This document shows, one piece after another, positions 45,144 to 56,963 of a DNA stretch of 64,000 nucleotides. The notes beneath the pieces are model-generated. The model made no database searches and had not been told where the DNA came from. It saw only the letters and a program-made list of their open reading frames with translations. Made by a program: the position numbers and the translations under genes. The stretch is from positions 140,070 to 204,069 of the forward strand of contig JAKEKT010000068.1 of assembly GCA_021495925.1 (NCBI GenBank), read 5' to 3'. Position 1 is the stretch's first letter. Every line of letters begins with the position of its first letter. Source of the stretch: Diplodia intermedia. Its lineage: Eukaryota; Ascomycota; Dothideomycetes; Botryosphaeriales; Botryosphaeriaceae.

Positions 45144-47440
45144 ATGGCGTCTATCTCCCAGACCTTCGGTAACGTGACGGCTAGGGACGGAAATCTCATC
45201 GTCCAGGGTGTTCAGCTCCCCCTTTCGGCTTCTGCTCTCGAACGAAAACGATTCCGACATGGCAACCCGCCACCTCTGAACAGAAATTTCCTCGGCCGTG
45301 AATCCGAAATCGCAGAGATCAAGGCTGCCTTCCACGATGCCGCGGCTGGAGGACAGAAGCGATATGTCATCTATGGCTTGGCTGGCATTGGAAAGAGCGA
45401 GATCTGTGTCAAACTACTCAACGACATGCAGAACGAGTAAGTCCCATACAAAGCACTCTTTTCTTCCGATGCATATGTCTTCCGGATGCTGACTTCAAAA
45501 GGTATTGGGGCATTTTTTGGGTTGACGTGAGCGACTTCGCGTCTGCAGAGGCAGATTTCAAGAAAATTGCGGATCAAATCCATCCTGGCCGAACACATCA
45601 GACTCTGGGAGAAGCTCTAAGCGTCCTTGCCGAAGTCGATGTCATCACCCACCCATGGCTCCTCGTCTTGGACAATGCCGACGAACTGAGGGACTATGCA
45701 CGATTCTTCCCGTCTTCTTCTGGAGGGTCAATTCTCATGACATCGCGCAATCACGAATGTGCCGATCACAACACTATTGGGTGCCTAGAACTCGAGCCAA
45801 TCTCTTCTGACGAGTCCGTGCTACTCCTCTTCAAAGCTGCCAAACTGTGCCAACAAAAATGGGAACCCTACCGCCTACAAGCGACGACAATCGCAGAGCT
45901 TCTCGGCTCTCACACTCTGGCTTTGGTTCAGGCTGGCGCGTTCCTATCCCGAGACATCAGGAACTGGAACGAATACCCCAATGTTTTCAAGGACAACCGC
46001 CAGTATCTTCTTACAACCTCGCCAAGACAGGCGCAGTCAAAATACGGCAACGTATACGCAACCTTCGAGGTCTCCGCCCGCGCACTCAAAGTCGATGGCG
46101 GCACCGAGGCGGAGGATGCGCTATGCTTGCTGGGGATCCTTGCCATGTTTCACCACAGCGGATTCCCCACGTCAGTCTTTGAAGATGCTTCGAGAGGATT
46201 CGGTTACGCGAAGGATTTTGGATACAGCAATCAGTTCGGCAGAATATCAGAGGGCCTTGCGAGCCTTCTACCTGGATTTCTGTCGGACAGCCGAGCTTTG
46301 ACGTTACGGCTCCAACCAGGGCTGTGCCGTTTGGAAGCTCTTTCATTCATCAAGCAATCCGGTATCGACAACGAAGACGGTGTCAAGTTGGTCTCGATGC
46401 ACCCGCTTGCACATGCTTGGGCAAAGGATCGGCTTGATCAGAGACTGCAAGAACAGGCTTGGGTGTTGACTGGCTCGATCATCGCTCACTCCGCAAAGTC
46501 TGATCTACAATATTCCGCCTATTGGAACACAGAAAACTGGGAACTCCGCGTCAGACAACTCCAGTCTCACATCAGCGCTTTCCGGGATAACAGTGCGGCG
46601 TGTAGGCCTCGCGATCCGTGGGTGGTTGAGCATCGCCAAGTGGACTGTGTTGTCGTGTTAATACTTTGGTGCTGCAAGGTTTACCAAAACCTAGAGCCTT
46701 TTCTCCGCGAAATTTTCAAAATGCTCGAAGCAGATCCCTCGAGACCAGAGAATGTCAACCTACTACCGTTCCACGAGTATATGGCACTCGTTTGGACCGA
46801 ACTCGGCGAATACCCGTCGAGTCTGGATTTGTGGCGACAGATAATTAGACTTCATGAGGCAAATTCTTTGCCCGAAGGAGAGCTGATCTCCTTGAAGCAT
46901 GAGCTCGCCAGGACTTATCTGGATAGTGGAGCAATTAGGGAAGCAATCACGCAACTTAAAAGTGTTGTTCAACTAAGAAAGAGAACTTGTTCCGCTAATG
47001 ATAGTCGCCCACTAATTTCGCAGCATGAGCTTGGGCGCGCCTACTTGCAGGATGGACAAGTAAAGGAGGCGGTTGAGTTACTCGAACACGTTGTTCGAAT
47101 TTGGCAGGGCATACTCGCGGAGAGCTCTGCAGACTTGCTAAGGTCGCAGCATGAGCTTGGGTGCGCTTATAAGGCGGCAAAGAGGTACCCAGAGGCTCTG
47201 CGACTCTTCGAGCATGTTGCAGAAATTGCACTTTCTCCAGACGACCCAATCCGTCTTGCAACGCTGTCTTGGCTTCCAGATTTCTACATACGAAGCGACC
47301 AGCCCGAAAAAGCGAAAGAGGTGGTCGTCGAGTTTGAACGTGCAACAAGGAGTCTCCCCAAGGATGATGCTCGGCGGCACGTTCATGAGGAATTGCTTGC
47401 ACATTGGAAGCAGCTTCTCGACATGGAAGATGGGTCGTAG
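45144..47440 (+). CDS. NLR: N-terminal amyloid-like motif, NB-ARC, TPR repeats
   Basis: Exons 45144-45436 and 45502-47440 (65-base intron, GTAAGT donor, GCTGAC branch site) give 743 residues. Residues 5-22 are SQTFGNVTARDGNLIVQG, a motif placed like the r0 motif of NWD2-type NLRs. NB-ARC follows: Walker A GLAGIGKS at 78-85, Walker B LLVLDNADE at 151-159, SILMTSRN at 174-181, a GxP-like LGSHTLALVQAGAFL, and MHPLAHAW at 397-404 in the place of MHD. TPR units occupy about 522-676, with the conserved HELxxAY start three times. Such receptors oligomerise on ligand binding. Here the N-terminal motif would template the neighbour encoded from 44460. There is no N-terminal effector domain, which fits a two-gene system. 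Confidence 0.92.
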
Positions 47441-48148
47441 GCTTTTGGCGGGTCTACTACTATAGGTCTTCCAAGGATCGATTCTCGGATGGCGGGCTGG
47501 CGTTACTGTACGTAAAGGAAATGACTGATGCTTTACGATCTCAATACAAGGGGAACGATAATCAGCCGTGTTCGAAAGCATGACGGACCTTCGGACCTAC
47601 ATTAACAGGTCCGTGGCTATCTACGTTGGTGAAGCTTAAATCGCAGCGGCGTCTTGCCCGTTACCTGTGGGTGAGGAGAAGGCGAGCAGCGTTGTGTGGC
47701 GGCGCACTGCAGTCGCGGCGCTCGGCATGGCGCGGAATGGCAGTGATGACGGGATAGTGATCAGAAATCTCCCTCTGTTGGCTGTGGCGGTTGGTGGTGG
47801 TGGGTGGGGGAAGTGCGAGACTCTCGGCCAACTGCTTCGCCGTCACTCATCACATCAGCGGGATAGGCGGTTTGTCCGCCAACGCGGCAGCGATGCCGAA
47901 CGTGTTGAGGATGGCGGCGTTGGGGGTGGGGTTGCAGGTGAGGATGAGGGCATCTGCGACAGGGCAGGTGGCGGGGACATCTTTGGTGGTGAGGGTGACT
48001 GATGGTTGGAGTTGGAAGGTGCATGGGATGCAGGCGGTGCTGAAGAGATGTATATCGGGGAACTGGGTGTGGTGAAAACGAGGGGGTAGTAATACTGTAG
48101 TCTCGTATGTGCTCAACTGCTGTTATCTAAGAAAAACCCCAAACAGCA
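47441..48148. other. Intergenic, no confident gene
   Basis: Minus-strand codons at 48116-47850 give a protein-like stretch (ATCPVADALILTCNPTPNAA) without an ATG. It may be a relic. Nothing else is supported. Confidence 0.3.
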
Positions 48149-49000
48149 CTACGGCCACTGCCTAACCCCCTCCACCCCCTCCGGCACGCCCCTGAACTCC
48201 ACCATCCCCGTCTCCACCACCACCACCGGCACCACCCCCCGCGCCACCCACCTCCCTTCTCCAAACCGCCGGAAAACCCCACCCCCACCCAACGCGCCCG
48301 CAGCAACCCTCACCGGCTCCGTCAACACCTCCCACACCCCACCCACCCGCTCAAACACCCTCACGCCCCTGCGCACTCCCTCTTCCGCCATCCCGACCTC
48401 ATACAACACCCCTTCCTGCAACGCCTCGGTCCCAAACCAACACGCCTCCTCCGGGCCTTCAGCGTGCTCAAGCAAGCCATCCGGCCCGACCCACACGCGC
48501 GGAAACGCTCTGAAAGCCGGGCCGAGCGTGTGTGTGACGGACCACGGGACGTCGGGCTGCAGGTACGTTAACGGCATTTCGGTCGGGTACGGGGGTCCGC
48601 TGTCGTTGTCATCGTCGTGGGTGGATTGGTACTGGCCGAGGGTGCAGCGTGGGTGGTTGCTGGCGCTGTCGCTGTCGCTGTGATGGAAGGGGGGGTGGAG
48701 TGGCCCCGGAGCACAGCCGGTGCGGGCGTCGGTGAAGGTGAGGCCGAGGGGTGTGAGGGCTGTTACCAGTTCGAGGAGCGGAGAAGATGACTCGAAGAGG
48801 GCGATGGGCTGTGGTGAGTTGCGCAGTGTGAAGGTGATGGTGAGGGAGAATTTGGTGCGCGTGGTCAGGTCGAGGGTGGGCGACGATGTCGAGATGGCGA
48901 TGTCGATATGAGGGTGGACTTGCTGCGCCGACTGGGCGGATGCTGTGCCGCTTGCTGCGCCGCCGTCAGGACGCTGCGTCGGATGGATCGTGGCCATCAT
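48149..49000 (-). CDS. Uncharacterised fungal protein, 283 residues
   Basis: The first ATG of this minus-strand frame is 49000 (MMATIHPTQRPDGG); upstream codons to 49051 begin with GTG. The N-terminal half has beta-rich sequence (IDIAISTSSPTLDLTTRTKF, then SLTITFTLRNSPQPIALF) that resembles an immunoglobulin-like fold seen in many uncharacterised ascomycete proteins. The C-terminal half is Val/Gly-rich (VPVVVVETGMVEFRGVPEGV). No catalytic motif, signal peptide or membrane segment was found. The length and lack of stops in a region of mixed composition support a gene, but no function can be given. Confidence 0.6.
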   Translation of the reverse strand: MMATIHPTQRPDGGAASGTASAQSAQQVHPHIDIAISTSSPTLDLTTRTKFSLTITFTLRNSPQPIALFESSSPLLELVTALTPLGLTFTDARTGCAPGPLHPPFHHSDSDSASNHPRCTLGQYQSTHDDDNDSGPPYPTEMPLTYLQPDVPWSVTHTLGPAFRAFPRVWVGPDGLLEHAEGPEEACWFGTEALQEGVLYEVGMAEEGVRRGVRVFERVGGVWEVLTEPVRVAAGALGGGGVFRRFGEGRWVARGVVPVVVVETGMVEFRGVPEGVEGVRQWP

Positions 49001-49654
49001 GGTTGGGTCGAGTGAAGGATAGGAAGCTACAATGGCGGTTTTTGAGAGCACTCTTTTGTTGAGATGAGAGGGCGGTGTCGGCTGCCGTGGTGTTCCAGGC
49101 AGCAGTTTTGTCCTCGCCGCCGAGGGTGTTATTCCACGTCATTTACTCAGCCCTGCGGCACAGCGACTGTCTTGGCAACGAGTTGCTAGTACCAATAACA
49201 ACAACCACTTGGTTGATTGGCCTAGCGAACAATGCACCCTGTCAAGCGCTAAATTGACTTTGACAACCCTGCCTAGCCGACAGACTTCGAGGCTGAGTCT
49301 GTGTACATTGCTCCGCACGTTGGCGGCACAGTGGACATTAACTAATTTAAGCAACACAGTCGCGCTTCCAAATCGAACACGATTCATTCTTGTCTTTGGG
49401 AAGGCCTACTGTCGAATCAATCATGTTCACAAGCATTCAGCCCAACAACAATTCGGCGCATATCACGATCAAGCAAAACCGTGATGCCCGTGATGTTGGT
49501 GAACGAGAACAGTCCCGTCCGACTTCTAAAATTACTACTTCCATTGCGCGCAGTGTAAGGTGCTAGAAATATAAATCCGTGTACTGTTCTGCAATTGATG
49601 GCGGACAGCAAACAACCCGTCCTCAAGATCCCTGATCAACACTTCCATATCACA
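49001..49654. other. Intergenic region
   Basis: No supported gene. It holds the promoters of the minus-strand gene at 49000 and the plus-strand gene at 49655. Confidence 0.4.
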
Positions 49655-50789
49655 ATGCTTTCAACTTTGAATTTTCAGAGTCTTCTACCTGCCGTGGTCC
49701 TCTCGCTACAGGTTCTGTTTCCTCTCGTACATGCATTTCCAACTCGATCGAGGTATGATTCCCCCTTTATTCATCAGCTTTCTCATTTCACCCTGTGTTT
49801 GCCTCGAACATGATTTGTACAACTCATCTAATTGGTCATTCAACTCTAGCAGCCCATTGCCAGGAGCCAACCAAACGCTGGTCAAGCGCTCCTACCCTGC
49901 GCTTCTGGACTTTGACCAGAACGATCCGGCGGCCCAGGCTAGGGAGAGAAAGGTTCTTCGAGGCCTTTCCGATTTGATTACTCTGGTTGGTGTCATCAGG
50001 GCCACTCAGGCCACTAATGACCACGCGGTCATGGACCACTACTTCCATGCGGATGACGACGCCAAGAACGTAGCTGATGTGTTCGACAACATTTGGGGAG
50101 AGAACGAGAACGGACAAGGCGCAGAGGCGCTGCGATACGTCGTAATAAGCGACAATCACGCCAAGAAATGGTGTAGAGATGACGACAGACGCATCGCGGC
50201 GTTGGACAATGTAGCGGGCACAATAGATCGAGCGGCCTTGATCTTTTGTCCGAAAGCTTACCAGTTCCCACTCCTCTCGGAGATGAGCTGTGACGACCTC
50301 GGGGACAAAGTGTCAGGAAGGATGAGCTCCTTTGCGGGAATTCTTCTCCATGAGTTAACGTACGGGCCTCCCACCACACTCAATCTTGGTTCCAGTTAGC
50401 TGACAGAAAGCTCCCCAGCCATTTCGACTCAATCGGAAAGCTAGCGTAAGATAAACCCACCCATTTGCATTCACTTCGTAATCTGACTATGGTTTAGCAT
50501 TGGCACGCGCATTGGTGACGCCAAATTCAGCTCTGGCAAAGACGTTTACGGGCCACTGGGAACTCGCCAGTATCGAGACGACCCTGCGTCCGTCCCCCAG
50601 GGCAATGCAGACCAGTATCGCTGGTATGCGCAGGTAAGTCGTCAATGGTATGCAAGGAAGAAAAATTCGTGGCTGATCAAGCAATCCATCAAGGAACAAT
50701 ATTGGACGACAATGTGCAAGAAGCCATTCGCCAGGGCGACAGATAACGCGGACTACATTAAGTGCACAGATCAATGTATCTTACAGTAG
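49655..50789 (+). CDS. Secreted zincin-like (M35/HRxxH-type) protein with broken HExxH
   Basis: Five exons: 49655-49752, 49850-50359, 50407-50445, 50498-50633 and 50694-50789. They close in frame to 292 residues. Residues 1-27 are a signal peptide (MLSTLNFQSLLPAVVLSLQV and on) and LVKR at 43-46 is a likely Kex2 cleavage site. The mature part has the layout of fungal secreted putative metallopeptidases: IFCPKAYQFPLLSEMSCDDL, the helix ILLHELTKLPSHFDSIG, then KDVYGPL and NADQYRWYAQEQYWTTMC. The zinc helix reads HELTK (His200, Glu201, Lys204) where catalytic members have HExxH, so activity is doubtful. The 39-base exon 3 is the least certain; skipping it also keeps frame and gives HELTI, still without the second His. 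It could be an effector-like or inactive paralogue. Confidence 0.72.
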
Positions 50790-51539
50790 TACCATGATGC
50801 TGGAAATCGGATGTGGCATGGCTGAGGACAGATGTCGTGGAGCGCTTGAGGCGTCCTCAACGATGGAAGTGGACGGGCCGAGCGGAAACCCTGCCACCAG
50901 CATCGTCCCGTCAATGCACGCACGCAAGAAGCTATCTCTTTCCCTACCGTTTGTCTTCTGGACATGTTTCTCTTGGATACGTTGCACCTACATTCGTTAA
51001 AGGATGAGCGAGGGATCCTCATCAATACTATTGTCTCTATGCACCCTTATTTGGCGTAGTGAAGGCAACCTGATTGATGTTGTGGTTCTGTACGCACGTA
51101 AAACGCAGCTCGGCGGCATTGAAAGCGTACTGGGGAGAAAAATAATGCAACTGACGACAACTGAAATGCTACGCAAGCGGTTCGCTTTATCAGGGATAAG
51201 AAAACAAAGGCGGCCCATCCATCCCAATGTAATAAGAGCGAATGAGGATAGGGACAAATTGCGGAAGCATGAAGGTTTAGAAACGGCTAGTCCACTTCGC
51301 ATTCTTCGTGGCTGAGCATGTATAGCGTACGAAGAATCAAATTAAGCAAAAGACACCTAAATACCACACGAAATTACATTTTAAGTGGGCAGCAAAATGA
51401 CCATGATCCCAAGGGGTACGTACTCGCCGATACGTCAAGAACCCAACACCCTGTGCACCTCCACCATTATATACCACTCCCATCTGCTGTGAGCGTTTCC
51501 ATCTCCCCAGAGATCGCTGTTGTACCTAAAGTGCTTCCC
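50790..51539. other. Convergent intergenic region
   Basis: It lies between the ends of the secreted zincin-like gene and the aquaporin gene. No gene is seen. Confidence 0.4.
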
Positions 51540-52803
51540 TTAGTTCACGTCCCCATTCCGTTTCTCCAGCGAGTGCGGCGTGTCTGCAGAAGAGTGATTC
51601 TTCGATTCCGCAGTCAAGGTGTGCGAGTGGTTCGTAGCGGTGGGCACCAGCGCGATATTGGTGCAGGGTTCATCTACAACAACATTCTGCAGTCAGCGTC
51701 GAAGCCGTGAGACGGGAAAACACAAGGCGAGAGCTTACCCGACTGGATCAAAGGCGCGCCGGGGCGTCGGACGTCCTCGCGCGTGGCGGGCGGATCTCTG
51801 GCGGGCTGGAAAGCCTTGATCTCGTTCTCGTCGAAGTCCTGGCCGGGGTTGGCCGTCTCGTACTCGAGCGACTTGATCAGCCGGTACATGACGACGGCCA
51901 TGATGGAGCCCAGCCCCGGCCCGACCCAGTAGATCCAGTGGTAGCCGTCGAACGTGCCGAGGACGACGTCGGGGCCGAAGGAGCGGGCCGGGTTGAGGCT
52001 GCCGCCGGTGAAGTACACCCCTGCGACGCTTGGTAAGTTTTCCGCTTCTCGAACGGCGGGGAGGTAGGACTACTGACCTGGCAGTTCGGCGACGAAGAGA
52101 GCCAAGCCGATGCCGATGGGCGCGAGGAACGTGCTCTTGTGCTTCTCGGCCGCCAGCATGAAGACGGTGAAGACCAGCAGCGCGGTCAGGAACATCTCGA
52201 TGAACAGGCCGCGCACGACGGACGTCCCGTCGCTCAGCGTTGTGCGCACGCTCATCGGGCCGGGGAAGAGGGCGGACACGATGCCGGCGGCCGCGATGCC
52301 GCCGACGATCTGGATGATGAACACGAGGCTGCCTCGGACCCAGCCGAGGGCGCCGATGAGACACAGTCCCAGAGTGACCTGCGCACGCGGTTACCTCGGG
52401 GACGCGGAGATGGAGGGAGGGAGGGAGGGGGCCTACATACTGCGGGGTTGAAAAGACCGCCGGAGATGCGGAAGAAGACCCAGATGTTGGCGGCGAGCGA
52501 GAAGCCGAAGCCCAAGGCGATGAAGAGCAGGTCGGACGTCGTCGCCGTGCCGGCGTCGCTGCTGGCGACCGTCGCGTTTGCCACCTGGGCGGCGGAAAGG
52601 GCGAAGAAGAGGAACGAGCATGTGCCGACGAACTCGCCGAGCACGGCGATGAAGTGGTTCCTCGCTCTCGTGGGCATCCAGCTTGTTCCGGGGAGTCGCC
52701 GGACCGGTTCGCTGGATGTTTGGCTCTCCACATCATGGACGTTGGCCCGTTTCCGCCATCCGGGAATCACAATGTACTGTTCAGCGGGCGGGTTGGTGTT
52801 CAT
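51540..52803 (-). CDS. Aquaporin (MIP family)
   Basis: Exons 52803-52441, 52378-52078, 52020-51739 and 51673-51540 give 359 residues with introns of 62, 57 and 65 bases. Six transmembrane helices surround the two half-helices with NPA boxes: GGLFNPAV (NPA 119-121, with intron 1 placed directly after it) and GGSLNPARSFGPD (NPA 231-233 followed by the conserved Arg234). Single NPA boxes in standard form and the short loops suggest an orthodox aquaporin rather than a long aquaglyceroporin. Helix 5 (PIGIGLALFVAELPG) lacks the His common in strict water channels, so substrate range is open. The N-terminal tail is about 50 residues, the C-terminal tail about 90, polar, with Ser/Thr-rich sequence that could be phosphorylated. 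Membrane location is expected. Confidence 0.9.
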
Positions 52804-55800
52804 CGTGGGCGGTGAAGACGTGATCAGGATAGGGGATGCGAATGAAGCGAATGAAACGCGATATTGCGCTTATGAATAGAACTTTCCCAGTGAGTATGGA
52901 GATGGAAGCGAGGCCCAAGGGCAGTTTCGTCATCATGTGTGCCTGGTACTTCGCGCCAAGCATCGGCCATCTGCTGTGCAACCGTAGCGGGAAAATGACG
53001 ATGGTGTTGTGCAGTGATACGGGGATCAGCACATTCCCTCCGGCATCTCGCGCAGTGTAGGACAGCCCGCGGATTTTTTGCCTTCCCGAGAGCCGTTGCC
53101 CCGGGAAGCGGGTGATGATGCCGCAGGGTAGCCGACCGATCGCTGATGTCCCACCACCATCCCGGTTTCGCAAAGGAAAAAGAAAGGTGCAGATGCACGC
53201 GCGCCATTCCGGACGCCAATGATGTAATTTCAGGCCACGTCGTGCTCGAGCGAGCGGTCTAGCCATGTGTCCGTGCGGACCGTTTCTTTTTTCTTTCGTG
53301 CATGGCACTGCAGTGTTGTGCTCTAATACTTTTTGAGACATCATGACGCAAAGTCGCACAGTCCTTGCCGCTCTAGTCGGTCCATCCGAGGCAGCTGCAA
53401 AGGATTCTTCTATTGGTATCCCGTATTTGATCGTGACCTTGCCAAACATCTTTCCCCATTGACCACGGGGTCCAAAGCAAAGCAAATACAGAGGGCAGTC
53501 GCAGCCCAAAGATAAATTTCAATAGAGCGTACCTTTTTAACAAGACGAGTATAGTCAGGTTTCGCTTCCGTACAGGCAGTGGAAGTATTCATCTTCAAGT
53601 CAAAGCTACTCAAAGCACACGCTCAAGGAGGCCGGAGGAGTGATTCAACCCTGGATATAAACTGGGCTTGTTATCACCCGGTGCGGCCAGCCGCCTGCCT
53701 TCAAGCCGGATGGGACGGCGCCAACCGCGCAAGGTACGGGGGCGCTAAAACCTTTCGGCTACGCGCCCCATCGTTTTTGGTTTGAATTGCCGGACCCTTG
53801 GTTTGTGCAGCACCTACGCAGGTCGATGTCACGCATCAACGGATCTGTGGTTCCTCGGGGCCATAGCACACGCGGTGTGACCCCCAAACGCCCGTACTAA
53901 AATGCGATTGCACCAAGGCGTTCCGATCCCCAAGCAACATCGAGTCACATTCCAGCGACGCTATCGGGAGATCCCAAACGCGTGGTCAGTGCTCTTTCGC
54001 GGCTCGGTGCCTTCTTCACACTACGCATCCAACGTTCTGTGGCGTGACATTCGTGGGACACTGACCGCGCCCGAACCTGTATCCTTGGACTCTGCATAGG
54101 AGACCTGGCTCATCATGACACCATCGCCCCTGTTCCATCGCTTACATGACGTGTTTGCCGGCACAGCAGCTCCATTGCCCCTGCTACTACAACCAAGCCC
54201 TCGGCCATTACTTCCGCCCGCAGATGCAGAGTGGATGGGCGTCACTTCCGAAGCAACGGAGACTCCAGCCTGTGCTTTGCCATCGTCTTGTTGCCTCGAC
54301 CGCCGATCCGATTACTTGAGAGGCGCCGATCCTATCCTTGCTTCTTCCGGAATGTTCTGGTGGTCTACGGTGAGTACTTCGCATTTGCCATGGCGGCGTA
54401 ACTTGTTATGTGAGCCGCATTGAGAAACCGACGTATAGCGGAAGTGCGGGAAGGGCCCGCGGCTGTGTACAGCGTTCAGAGCATCTTCTTTCATGAGGGT
54501 CGGCCAAGGAACTTGCTGGACTCGCACTGGCACCCGATGAGTGCGTATCTCTTGGGGGGCAACCAGCCATTGAGAAGATTGTGCGCACTCACGAGAATGC
54601 GGCTGGATCTGCAATGGATTTTTGAAGGGTCCTGCAGATTGCGTGCCGAGAAGGTTGAGCCGAGGGCCCTCGCTGCGCACTCGTTCCGCATCATTCCAGG
54701 CACAACGCTGCTTGACGTGTCAGTGCAGCAGTAGCCAGGCAGGCCACATGGTCGTGGAACGGGTGAAACGGGGTTCCCACGAAACGTCCAGGCATCCAGA
54801 GCTTTGCTTGCCTATTGAATATACTCGATTTACTACGGCGTATGCAAGTTCTCAATGTCCAGACTGCTGGAGAGACGATAGGGATCATCTCCACCCTGAT
54901 GGCCAGCCCTTCAATCTGCAAACAAACGCATAGCTTTTCCCATTTCCCGCAGCTGCTAAGGCGGCTCATCGCCCATTTTTGGGGTTTACTGCAAGGAGAA
55001 GGCGCGCCGGGCCGAGCCGCGATTCCCGTCATCATCAATAGCCAATCACTATCGCGCGTCTCATGTTCGGCTCCCCACCCTTGAAGAAGGCATCCGGATA
55101 AGTGAAAGCCCCCAGCCGTTAGATTATGACATACTCCTGCGTAGCGCAACATGGCGGAAGGCTGTTTGTTTCAATGGCGCGCTCAACGGTAGCCTCTTTA
55201 CAAGCTAGTAGCACGGTGCGACACAAAAATCACGGGTAGAAACGGGTGCGATGTTTCAACGGCGGCCAATCGTAGAGAGGCCCTGGTCGCATCCAGCCAT
55301 GGAAGGCTATCCTTAGCGAGCTTCGGCCACAAGGCTTGCCCAGCCGGGACGGGCGCGTTGCACCACATCATTACCAGTAGCCAAGTCGCCGCCTGGGAAA
55401 GACCACGCTCCATCAAGTTCCTCCCAGCCTGAAAGCAGCGGGAACGAGTTAGAGTATCGCATCAAGCGCAAGTAGGAACTAAAATGAGCCTCGAAATCTG
55501 AGGTGGAATAGGAAAGGGACGGAGCGAATCCGGCGGAGTAGTTCCTTCGTCTCCAGGTATTTGCGTCGCGCAGTGGCTGCGGCCTCTTCACGGTGAAGGA
55601 GACAGAAGATAAACAGTATCTAAGCTATCCTCTTATCTTCCCAAGCTCATGCTGATCTGGGAAATGTCGACAGATTGGTTAGGCGTGAGCAAGTCCGGTT
55701 TCTTGCGATCCGTCAGCACCTCACCTTCGAACATTCGGAGGCCTGCTATCATGAGAAGCCTGCAATCCGCTGCTGTCTTTCGCTTTCTGTTGTTGCTCGG

Positions 55801-56963
55801 TCTAGCAATCACTTTTTACACTTGCGTTGGGGTGAGTCCAGCAGCCAACAGATTGCATGCACGCAACGCTGATGTCGTGATGCACGCTCTCTTGAAGGAA
55901 CTCCATACACGGAACGCATCATCGCCTTCTTCTCGCGTCCATCTCAATCCAGACTTGCGGCACAGGGTCAACTCATTCCATATATTCGTCAGATATTAGA
56001 GCCACCAGAGGCTCGGCCACCAGCCAGATACCAGTGCCGGACGCCATCTTGTTTGACTGCGCCAGACGCTCACCACATCTCGACCACGGCAGCCAAAGCG
56101 CCCACAAGCAGCCCGAGCAGCCCGACGCAGCCACGCCTGCATTTCGTCCCGATCGCCAGCACCCACCTCTCCCCCCTTCATCCCGAAGAGAAGCATACCA
56201 CTCCCAAAGAAGAGGCGAATTGCGCGCGGATGTGCATGCTCGCAGGCTAGTGATACAAGTACGGCGATACGGGGACGGTATGTGATAGCACCATGCGCTT
56301 GAACAAAGAATCAGAGAAAAGAAATGTCATCATACGCCTCATAGCCATCAACATCCAGATCTCCGGGTAGTCTCCCTCCGGACACGGCAACAAGAAGCGA
56401 GAAACAACAGCCATGGACAAGCAACGGTAAAGACCGGAACCCGCCTCATCACCACCTCTGCCCGCATCCGCTTAATGCACCATCTTTCTGAACGCTTTTA
56501 GTCAGTAACCTCGCTCTTATCATCATCATCATCCTAATCGTCGTGCCCATCGGAAATATCTACATACCTCTTCGCCACCGCCGTCCTGCGACCAATCTCC
56601 ACCGGTAACTCTTGAACGAAAAACACCGCCGACAACGACGATGAAGCCTAGCAGAAGAAGCAGCATCAGGTGGTTACCATTCGTGGAAGGTGAAGCCCAT
56701 GCAGGGAGAAATATTGGCATTATAGAGAGCTTGGTGCGAGATCATGAACTAGGGGGTACTAAAGAGCAGATTTTACGTCCAGGTCTTGGGCATTGGCCTC
56801 GCCCCGGGTGCCAGCCGAGTAGTCACTGCTGGCACGCGAAGAATTGTTCCGAGCCATCAATAATGCTACGGAAGCTGCATCGAATCGACTTCGAGTACTT
56901 TCTTCTACGTTCTCTCTCATGCACGGCCGACATTGACCTCAAGATACAAAAGTGTTCGCTCCT
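52804..56963. other. 4.2 kb region without a confident gene
   Basis: I read all frames here. Frames up to about 150 codons exist on both strands but none shows a domain, and none splices convincingly. Base composition is like the genic flanks, not like the RIP island. The only candidate worth naming is the short secreted-peptide frame at 55751. Confidence 0.35.
55751..55999 (+). CDS. Possible small secreted peptide, 82 residues
   Basis: From ATG 55751 the frame encodes MRSLQSAAVFRFLLLLGLAI and on, a plausible signal peptide, then a short polar part with the repeated element LHARNA and LHTRNA about 20 residues apart. The frame also extends upstream to ATG 55649. No homologue is recognised. 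Short length and lack of support make this weak. Confidence 0.25.
   Translation: MRSLQSAAVFRFLLLLGLAITFYTCVGVSPAANRLHARNADVVMHALLKELHTRNASSPSSRVHLNPDLRHRVNSFHIFVRY

Noticed and set aside
47850..48116. Minus-strand stretch resembling an enzyme fragment
   Set aside because: No ATG, no recognisable catalytic motif, and no convincing splice partner.
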